NCBI GenBank assembly: GCA_963708165.1
Contig: OY970187.1
Coordinates: 3,796,469 to 3,860,468, forward strand
Origin: Rubricoccus sp963708165
Lineage (GTDB): Bacteria; Bacteroidota; Rhodothermia; Rhodothermales; Rubricoccaceae
Direction: 5' to 3'
Length of the DNA stretch: 64,000 bases
How positions within the stretch are numbered: position 1 is the stretch's first letter; the number at the start of each line of letters is the position of its first letter. The translations under genes were made by a program, and so were the position numbers. This document shows, piece by piece, positions 57,755 to 64,000 of the stretch. The notes under the pieces were generated by a model that saw only the letters and a program-made list of their open reading frames with translations, did not search any database and had not been told where the DNA came from.

Positions 57755-58722
57755 TCAAGCCGTGAGCGCGTTGCTGGGATCCCATACGGCACCGTCGCGC
57801 ACGGCGGCGTTGCACGTGACCAAGAGCTTCCGCATGCACGCCACCAGTGCCACCTTTTCGGCTTGCCCGCCTCGACCGGCCGCTGGTAGAAGGCCCGGAT
57901 CGGTGGGTTCGACCGCACCGCCGCCAGCGCCGACATATAGAGCGCCGCGCGCACCGTCGACCGGCCGCTCCACACGGACCGCTGACCCCGGAAGGCGCCT
58001 GAGTCTCGGTTGAGCGGTGCCACGCCGACGAGCGCCGCGATCTCCCGGCGATTCAACTGCCCGAGCTCCGGCACGTCCGCCAGGAGCGTCGTCGCCAGCA
58101 CACGGCCCACGCCGGGAATCGCCCGCAGCAGGTCGTCCTTCGCGCGCCAGACGACGCTCCCGCGGATCGCCGAGACGAGGTCCTCGTCGACGCCTCCGAG
58201 TTCTCTCTCCAGCCACCGGACGTGCTTGGCGATGCTCTTCTGCACCGACGGCGCGGCGAGGTGCGCCCGGTTCTTCTCCGAGACGAGCATCGTGATCAGC
58301 TGGCGGCGGCGGGACAGAATCGCCGCAAACGCCTCGGATTCCGCGTCCGGCAGCGGACGCGGCTCCGGTCGGATCCCCTGCCCCCGCCCCAGGGGCAGGG
58401 GCGCGAAGAGCGCGAGCACCGCCGCGTCGAGCGCGTCGGTCTTGGCCAGCCGCCCGGTCGACTTGGCGAAGTCGCGCACCTGCCGCGGGTTGACAACGGC
58501 CACAGGCACACCGGCGGCGGCGAGCGACGCCGCGCACGGCGCCTCATAGCGGCCGGTGGCCTCCAGCACGACGAGCGCCGGGACGAGCGCGGCGACACGC
58601 GCGACGAGGGCGTCGATTCCCGCGGGGTCGTTGGTGGCCTGCCAGGCCTCGCGGGTGGGGAGCACGGCCACGTCGAGCGTGGCCTTCGAGACGTCGATGC
58701 CGACGTAGACGGAACCGTCCAT
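57755..58722 (-). mobile_element. IS110-family transposase, frameshifted by one base
   Basis: About 322 residues after repair. The RuvC-like DEDD domain shows YVGIDVSKATLDVAV, LEATGRYEAP and KTDALDAAVLALFAP; the C-terminal Tnp domain shows IPGVGRVLATTLLADVPELG and ALVGVAPLNRDSGAFRGQR, with the serine-type catalytic region expected of IS110. A missing A in the run near 57856 shifts the last 33 codons (KVALVACMRKLLVTCN). It is not copied elsewhere in the window. IS110 elements have no terminal inverted repeats, so the ends cannot be fixed. Confidence 0.9.
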
Positions 58723-58930
58723 GATGGGTTAGATCTGTCCCGCCCGCGGCCCGGTCTTGCGTGAGTCGGGCTCGGCACCGCAAGACGGCGACGGCCCTGG
58801 CAACTGTTCGGACTCCTGACGAGAATCGCGAGCCGACGGCCCCCGCTGTTATCCGGTCTCGGCGCTGAGGCGTCGGACCAAGATGGCATCGGGCTTACCG
58901 ACTCGGAGGCCCGAAATGACCTCTGACCTC
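58723..58930 (-). ncRNA. Candidate IS110 bridge-RNA region
   Basis: This untranslated stretch lies upstream of the IS110 transposase on its own strand. In the IS110 group the non-coding end upstream of the transposase gene encodes the structured bridge RNA that pairs with target and donor. Short inverted repeats are visible, for example TCTTGCG/CGCAAGA at about 58763-58785, forming a stem. No 9-mer copies occur. Boundaries and loops are not assigned. Confidence 0.4.
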
Positions 58931-58933
58931 AAC

Positions 58934-59690
58934 CTACAAGATGCGCCTTCTCACGGGACTAAACGTGCGGCCTCTACGCCTCGACGGGCCGCCAGAGGCT
59001 CGGCGAATGAGCGCCTCTGGCTCGGCGCCAGGCATGGCCGAGACGATTCGCGAACGCCTCTGGCGGACGACGAGCGTGGGGCACGGCACGGTGCGCATTA
59101 ACGCTTCTGCGACGCTGCCGAGCAGCGCCCGGCGCGGGCCGCGTCGGCCGTGCGAGCCGACGACCAAGAGGTGCGTGCGGTCCTCGCGCGCGACGGATTT
59201 CGACGACATCGGCGGGGTCGCCTCTGCGGACCGTGACATGAACAGCCATCGGAGCATCCGACGCACCCTGCAGATCGCCGGCGAGGCCGAGAAGCCTCTG
59301 GCGGGCTGAAGCGCGCCCTGCGCCGCCAGAGGCCGAGGTGGCCAAACCCCGTCGCGGTATGCGGCAGAGCGGTCACGATGTCGAGCGGCGCGCCATAGGC
59401 GCGCGCGACGGCCGCGGCCCACTGTGCAGGAAGCGGCGTGCCGCTCCCAAGGTCATCCAGGTCAACCGCCAGCAGCACGCGCGCGGGCGGCCACGGCGAC
59501 GAGGCCTCTGGCGGGAGCGAGCGGACGGTGAGGACCGGGCACGGGGCGCGGCGCACGACGGCTTCGGCGACGCTGCCGAGAACCCCTCGCTTCCAGCCGC
59601 GGCGTCCGTGCGTACCCATGACGATGAGGTCGATGCCCTCCTCCTCCGCGGCGCGAGTTCTACCGGCCCAGCGGCTGGATCGGCGTCCGC
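58934..59690 (-). pseudogene. Degraded tandem universal stress protein
   Basis: Two UspA-type domains remain. The first half keeps EEEGIDLIVMGTHGRRGWKR and SVAEAVVRRAPCPVLTV, the second keeps THLLVVGSHGRRGPRRALLG and SVAEALMRTVPCPTLVV, i.e. two G-2x-G-9x-G(S/T)-type ATP motifs. The start of the first domain is missing (sequence becomes unrelated near 59690) and at least one more shift lies near 59200. Loss of the N-terminus argues for true decay rather than only sequence error. It lies next to the IS110 element. Confidence 0.65.
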
Positions 59691-59959
59691 CTCTCGTACT
59701 GACCCGCTGCCGAGCCTCTGGCGCCAGAGGCCGCGTGTGGAGATTGATCGCCTCTGGACAACGCTGTTGCGCCAGAGGCAAAGGTGAACAGCGTTAGGCG
59801 TCGTAACAATGAGTTAAAGAGTGAGGGAAGACCGCGCCACAGGCGAGGTTGGTAACACCGGACGGGTGAGGGGGAGATAGGTTCAGAACCGGTCACCCGC
59901 TACGCCTCTGGCGCACGGCTTGGAAGCGGGGCGGTGGCTCTCACCCACCCCCAGCATTC
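59691..59959. other. Gene-free region before the large TonB receptor
   Basis: No gene is seen. An inverted repeat AACGCTGTT...AACAGCGTT (59759-59795) surrounds a 9-mer, and the same sequence TTAACGCTGTT occurs just upstream of the GMC oxidoreductase (19272-19282), so it may be an operator. Two 9-mer palindromes lie near 59718 and 59900. Confidence 0.4.
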
Positions 59960-62900
59960 ATGTCCCTCCGCTACGCGCTCGGCGCCGCGCTCCTCGCGCT
60001 CGCCGTCACGCTCGCAGGCCCCGCCTCCGCTCAAGGCGTCACGACCTCCGCCCTCGCTGGCGTCGTCCTCGACGAGACCGGCGAGGCCATCCCCGGCGCC
60101 AACGTCGTCGCCGTCCACGTCCCGACGGGCACGCGCTACGGCGCCGCCTCGCGCGTCGACGGCCGGTTCAACCTCCCCAACCTCCGCGTCGGCGGCCCAT
60201 ACACCGTCACGGCCACGTTCGTCGGCTACGAGCCGACCGTGATCGAAGGCCTCCAGCTCCGGCTGGGACAGGAGAGCGTCATCGAGCTCGTGCTCCTGAG
60301 CACCTCCGCCGAGTTGGGCGAGGTGACAGTCCGAGCCTCTGGCGACGCCACGCTCAACCCCGACCGGACGGGCGCCGAGACGACCATCGGCCTCCCCTCT
60401 ATCGAGGCGCTGCCCAGCATCTCCCGCTCCACGCGCGACCTCACGCGGCTCGACCCCCGCTCGGACGGCAACTTCTCCTACGGCGGCCGGAACTGGCTCT
60501 TCAACAACGTGACCCTGGACGGGTCCTACTTCAACAACCCGTTCGGCCTGGACGACCCCGCGCCGGGCGGGCAGGCGGGCGCCGAGCCCGTCCCCTACGA
60601 CGCCGTCGAGCAGGTGCAGGTCTCCATCGCGCCGTTCGACGTGCGCGAGGGCGGCTTCACGGGCGCCAACGTCAACCAGGTCACCAAGAGCGGCACAAAC
60701 ACCTTCCGAGGCTCAGCCTACACCTTCTACCGCAACGAGGACCTCATCGGCAACACGGTTTCCGGCAGCGAGGTGCTCGCCAACCCCGACCTCTCGTTCA
60801 ACCAGGTCGGCTTCTCCATCGGAGGCCCCATCGTCCGCGACAGGCTGTTCTTCTTCGCCAACGGCGAGCTTTCCCGCCGCGACGATCCCGGCTCCAACTT
60901 CGCCGCGCGTACCGGCGACAACGCCGGGCAGTTCGGCGTCAGTCGCGTCCGCGCCGCCGACCTCGACGCCATCTCCGAGCGCCTCCTCGACGCCTACGAC
61001 TACGACACCGGCGCCTACGACGACTACCTCCGCGCGACGGACAACGACAAATTCCTCCTCAAGCTGGACTGGAACGTCAACGACAACAACACGGCGTCCT
61101 TCCGCTACAACTACCTCGACGCCTACCGCGACCTGACGGCCAACCCCGCCGCCATCACCATCAACAACACCGGCCGCGGCCCCAACGAGACCAGCCTCCC
61201 GTTCCAGAACAGCGGCTACCGGATCAACAACGAGCTCAACTCCGTCGCGGCCGAGCTCAACAGCCGTGGCGAGCGGTTCTCCAACCGGCTATTCGCCAGC
61301 TACACCGGCTTCCGCGACTTCCGCGAGCCGTTCTCCGAGCCGTTTCCGACCATCGACATCGCCGTGGACGGGCTGACGTACACCACCGCCGGCCACGAGC
61401 CCTTCTCGATCCGCAACGTCCTCGACCAGGACGTTTTCCAGCTGACGAACAACTTCACCTTCTTCGCCGACAACCACGTCGTGACCGTCGGCGCCAACGC
61501 GGAGGTGTTCTCGTTCTTCAACTCGTTCAACCTCTTCCGCCACGGGTTCTTCCCCGCCGCGAGTTGGTTCACCGGCGCCGCCTACGACCTCAACGGCGAC
61601 GGCGACACCGACGACGCGGGCGAGGCGCTGGACGGCCTGGAGCAGTTCTTCTTCGAGACCAACCCCGACCTCCCGCTCTGCGGCGGCTCTACCAACGCGC
61701 CCGGCATCGACTGCCGCCGCGACTTCCGCGCGCTCGTGACGCCGGAGACTTTCCCGTTCAAGGGCGAGACCATCGACGTGGGCCAGTTCGCGCTCTACGC
61801 GCAGGACGAGATCTCCCTGTTCGACGGCTTCAAGCTCACCGCAGGCCTCCGCATGGACGTGCCGGTCTACTTCACCGACCCGGTGGAGAACCCGTTCTCG
61901 ACCGGCCTCACCTCGTTGGACGAGAATGACGAGCCGGAGACCGTGGACCAGGCAACGCTTCCGGGTGCGAGCCCGCTCTTCTCGCCGCGCGTGGGCTTCA
62001 ACTGGGACGCCTCTGGCGACCGCAGCACGCAGCTCCGCGGCGGCACGGGCATCTTCACCGGCCGCGTGCCCTTCGTGTGGGTCGGCAACGTGATCTCCAA
62101 CCCCGGCGCCAACCCCAACCTCTACGACCCGTTCGGCAACCCCGACGCTGAGCAGATCGAGACGGGCGACAACGCGATCCTCCAGCAGTCCTTCGACCTC
62201 AACGCGATGGTAGAGGACTTCCGGTTCCCGCAGGTTTGGACGACCAACCTCGCGCTGGACCAGGCGCTCCCGGGCGGGACCGTGTTGACCCTGGAGGGCA
62301 TCTTCGGCAAGGACGTCAACGGCGTCTACTACCGCAACGCGGACCTTGTGACGCCTGTGCGGACGCTGGCCGACGGCCGCCCGTACTTCGGCGCGCAGGA
62401 GGGCGGCGCGGAGCTGAACCCCGACGGCCGGGGCACCTACGTGCTGGACAACACCGGTGAGGGCTACAACCTTAACCTCACTGCGCAGGCACGCAAGGCG
62501 TTCGACTTCGGGCTCAACCTCACTGCGGCGTATTCCTACACCCGCGCGGAGAACCTGCTCAACTCGACGGAGATCGCGAGCGTCCTTTTCCAGAGCAACC
62601 CCGTTCAGGGCGACCCCAACCGGCCCGGCCTCGCGCCGTCGCAGTTCGGGCAGCCGCACCGGTTTATCGGCACGGCGTTTTACCGCCACGAGTGGAGCCC
62701 GGCCGCGGCGACGAGCATCGGCCTCTTCGCGACCGTCGCCGAGGGCAACCAGTTCCTCTACGCTGGCGGCAACCGCTACTCGTTCATCTACGCCGGCGAC
62801 GTCAACGGCGACGGCTTCGGCGGGAACGACTTGATCTACATCCCCACGAGCGAAGCGGACGCCAACTTGGTGGACTTTGTGGACGCCAGCGGCGCGACGG

Positions 62901-63304
62901 TCACGGCAGCGGATCAGTACGCCCGCTTGGACGCGTTTATCGAGCAGGACGACTACCTCTCCAAGCGCCGCGGCGAGATCGCGCAGCGCTTCGGCGCGGT
63001 GAACCCGTGGTACTCCAACGTGGACCTGCGCCTGCTCCAGGACGTCTCGTTCCTCGTCGGCGGCCGGACCAACACGGTGCAACTCACGCTCGACGTGCAG
63101 AACGTGGCCAACTTCCTGAGCTCGGATTGGGGCGTGCGCCGCGTGGCCAACCCCGCCGCGCTCTCGCCGCTCCGCCTCGTCGGCTTCGCGAGCGACGGGG
63201 AGCCCCGGCTCAACTTCGTCGGCCCGGACGAGACCTACGTGGACGACCCCAGCGAGTTCTCGCGCTGGCGCGCCCAGTTCGGGCTCCGGGTGCTGTTCAA
63301 CTAG
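59960..63304 (+). CDS. Oar-like TonB-dependent receptor
   Basis: 1114 residues, intact. Signal peptide MSLRYALGAALLALAVTLAG; a carboxypeptidase-regulatory-like domain (LAGVVLDETGEAIPGANVV, ASRVDGRFNLPNLRVGGPYT), a plug (DGSYFNNPFGLDDPAPGGQ, FDVREGGFTGANVNQVTKSG) and a long barrel ending in FGLRVLFN with the penultimate Phe. This domain order is that of Oar/SusC-like receptors that import or secrete large ligands. It has only two 9-mer copies (60333 and 62010) in 3.3 kb, unlike neighbouring genes. Followed by a very strong hairpin. Confidence 0.92.
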   Translation: MSLRYALGAALLALAVTLAGPASAQGVTTSALAGVVLDETGEAIPGANVVAVHVPTGTRYGAASRVDGRFNLPNLRVGGPYTVTATFVGYEPTVIEGLQLRLGQESVIELVLLSTSAELGEVTVRASGDATLNPDRTGAETTIGLPSIEALPSISRSTRDLTRLDPRSDGNFSYGGRNWLFNNVTLDGSYFNNPFGLDDPAPGGQAGAEPVPYDAVEQVQVSIAPFDVREGGFTGANVNQVTKSGTNTFRGSAYTFYRNEDLIGNTVSGSEVLANPDLSFNQVGFSIGGPIVRDRLFFFANGELSRRDDPGSNFAARTGDNAGQFGVSRVRAADLDAISERLLDAYDYDTGAYDDYLRATDNDKFLLKLDWNVNDNNTASFRYNYLDAYRDLTANPAAITINNTGRGPNETSLPFQNSGYRINNELNSVAAELNSRGERFSNRLFASYTGFRDFREPFSEPFPTIDIAVDGLTYTTAGHEPFSIRNVLDQDVFQLTNNFTFFADNHVVTVGANAEVFSFFNSFNLFRHGFFPAASWFTGAAYDLNGDGDTDDAGEALDGLEQFFFETNPDLPLCGGSTNAPGIDCRRDFRALVTPETFPFKGETIDVGQFALYAQDEISLFDGFKLTAGLRMDVPVYFTDPVENPFSTGLTSLDENDEPETVDQATLPGASPLFSPRVGFNWDASGDRSTQLRGGTGIFTGRVPFVWVGNVISNPGANPNLYDPFGNPDAEQIETGDNAILQQSFDLNAMVEDFRFPQVWTTNLALDQALPGGTVLTLEGIFGKDVNGVYYRNADLVTPVRTLADGRPYFGAQEGGAELNPDGRGTYVLDNTGEGYNLNLTAQARKAFDFGLNLTAAYSYTRAENLLNSTEIASVLFQSNPVQGDPNRPGLAPSQFGQPHRFIGTAFYRHEWSPAAATSIGLFATVAEGNQFLYAGGNRYSFIYAGDVNGDGFGGNDLIYIPTSEADANLVDFVDASGATVTAADQYARLDAFIEQDDYLSKRRGEIAQRFGAVNPWYSNVDLRLLQDVSFLVGGRTNTVQLTLDVQNVANFLSSDWGVRRVANPAALSPLRLVGFASDGEPRLNFVGPDETYVDDPSEFSRWRAQFGLRVLFN

Positions 63305-63368
63305 CCTCCGGCGCTGCCTCCTGGCCGGGGCCTCGGACCGCTCCCACAGGTCCGCGCCCCGGCTACGT

Positions 63369-63400
63369 GCGGCCCGCTGCGCTTCGGCGCAGCGGGCCGC
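63369..63400. terminator. Strong hairpin after the Oar-like receptor
   Basis: Perfect 14-base-pair stem (GCGGCCCGCTGCGC and its complement) closed by a TTCG tetraloop, 65 bases after the receptor stop. A weaker hairpin (GGGGC...GCCCC) precedes it at about 63325-63360. Confidence 0.75.
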
Positions 63401-64000
63401 TCTCGTCTTCGGGCCTCTGGCGCCAGAGGCTTGCCACCGCTTTCGCGCGGGCAACGCGCCGAGCACGGCCGCAGCGCTCGGGTAGAGCGCGAGCACCGCG
63501 TCCGAGGCCGGGTGCCAGAGGCGCACGTCGGCGCGGGCGCCCAGCGCGTCCCAGGCGGTGGCGAGCACGCCGCGCTGGGGCAGCAGCCGCGCGCCGAGCA
63601 GGCCCTAGCCCCACGCCGCGCCGAAGGCGAAGTGCAGCGCGGGCGCGCCGGGCCACCGAGGCTCGAGAGCAGCGTCACGCCCAGGGTGCAGAGCAGCCGG
63701 TTGGGGTAGCGCGAGCCCGCCGCTGCGTGGCGGTGCCTCTGGCGCCAGAAGCTGGCCTCCGACAAGTACCGGAACAGGATTGTCCGCTTGGCGAGGACCA
63801 TCAACCGGTTGGGACGCCCATGGGCTCGCTGCGCCCTGTTTTCAAGCCTCTCCGAACCGGCTCACCCACAGTTCGTAGCTCGGCCTTGCAACCGCCCCAA
63901 AGCCTGAGGAAAGGGCGCTCGTGGTCGGCCACTGGACAATCCTGCGCGTTTACTTGTCGGACCCCGTGTCCCGCTGTTTTCCGGACACCCACTCAAAGCT
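63401..64000. other. Region with no intact gene
   Basis: On the minus strand between about 63804 and 63400, pieces in three frames (YPNRLLCTLGVTLLSSLGG, ATAWDALGARADVRLWHPAS, AAAVLGALPARKRW) could come from one small membrane protein broken by indels, but no family is recognised and it may be non-coding. Two 9-mer palindromes lie near 63415 and 63738. From 63805 to the end nothing is recognised. Confidence 0.35.

Larger units (their letters stand above)
122..63745. repeat. Dispersed 9-mer CCTCTGGCG / CGCCAGAGG, window-wide family
   Basis: The 9-mer is found several times per kilobase over most of the window in both orientations, for example nine times in the first 1.6 kb counted by eye. Arrangements: single copies, mostly within genes; the palindrome CCTCTGGCGCCAGAGG; and the reverse-ordered CGCCAGAGGCCTCTGGCG. 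Near-copies differ by one base (CCTCTAGCG 1662, CTTCTGGCG 17593, CCTCTGACG 7868). In genes it is read as ASG, PLA, LWR, PEA, ARG or RQR according to frame and strand. Chance at this GC content would give about five copies of the 8-base core in 64 kb. Confidence 0.95.

Noticed and set aside
61289..63568. A 759-codon minus-strand frame
   Set aside because: Antisense shadow of the Oar-like receptor; Arg/Val/Ala-rich and without any domain.

Overview
The window is GC-rich, densely packed bacterial DNA and most likely comes from the Bacteroidota/Rhodothermota side of the tree, probably a Rhodothermales (Rubricoccus/Rubrivirga-like) marine bacterium. This is an inference. It rests on three secreted proteins with type IX secretion C-terminal sorting domains, a FecI/FecR/STN-TonB receptor cassette, an Oar-like TonB receptor, a DUF1800/DUF1501 pair, and the order rimP-nusA-infB-rbfA-truB-ribF-rpsO-pnp. 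No rRNA, tRNA or CRISPR array was found.

Layout. 1-8.3 kb: 5' part of a fused B12-dependent acyl-CoA mutase (icmF), an FG-GAP type IX cargo protein, a phosphopantetheinyl transferase, an acyl-CoA dehydrogenase, a GntR regulator and an azurin-like lipoprotein. 8.6-13.1 kb (minus): dnaG then ppk. 13.4-17.6 kb (plus): a lipoprotein, a small acidic protein, then an overlapping run pyrR-pyrB-polysaccharide deacetylase-retropepsin-like protease. 17.6-25.2 kb (minus): GMC oxidoreductase, RNase D, an overlapping pair of thioredoxin-fold proteins, an M14 carboxypeptidase and a sodium-dependent transporter. 25.3-30.2 kb (plus): a lipoprotein, the DUF1800/DUF1501 pair and a HEAT-like exported protein. 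30.4-41.3 kb (minus): the transcription/translation cluster. 41.5-43.9 kb (minus): a DUF4397 type IX cargo protein and a fasciclin lipoprotein. 44.2-48.6 kb (plus): sigma factor, anti-sigma factor and TonB receptor. 48.7-55.6 kb (minus): nadB, prfB, an outer-membrane barrel, an aminotransferase and small lipoproteins. 55.8-64 kb: a flippase-like membrane protein, small membrane and unknown proteins, an IS110-family element, a decayed universal stress protein and a large TonB receptor.

The most striking property is a dispersed 9-mer, CCTCTGGCG (reverse complement CGCCAGAGG). It occurs several times per kilobase on both strands, singly in coding regions and often as the palindrome CCTCTGGCGCCAGAGG or the reverse-ordered CGCCAGAGGCCTCTGGCG between genes. 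It is translated in all frames as ASG, PLA, LWR, PEA, ARG or RQR. It fills linkers and tails of conserved proteins but is absent from pnp, rpsO and the IS110 element. It resembles the HIP1 motif of cyanobacteria or the uptake sequences of Neisseria and Haemophilus in abundance and arrangement, but its sequence is different.

About a dozen genes, several of them normally essential (pnp, dnaG, pyrB), are broken by one-base indels, mostly in short homopolymers. I read these mainly as consensus errors in the assembly. Affected genes are annotated as single genes over their full span.
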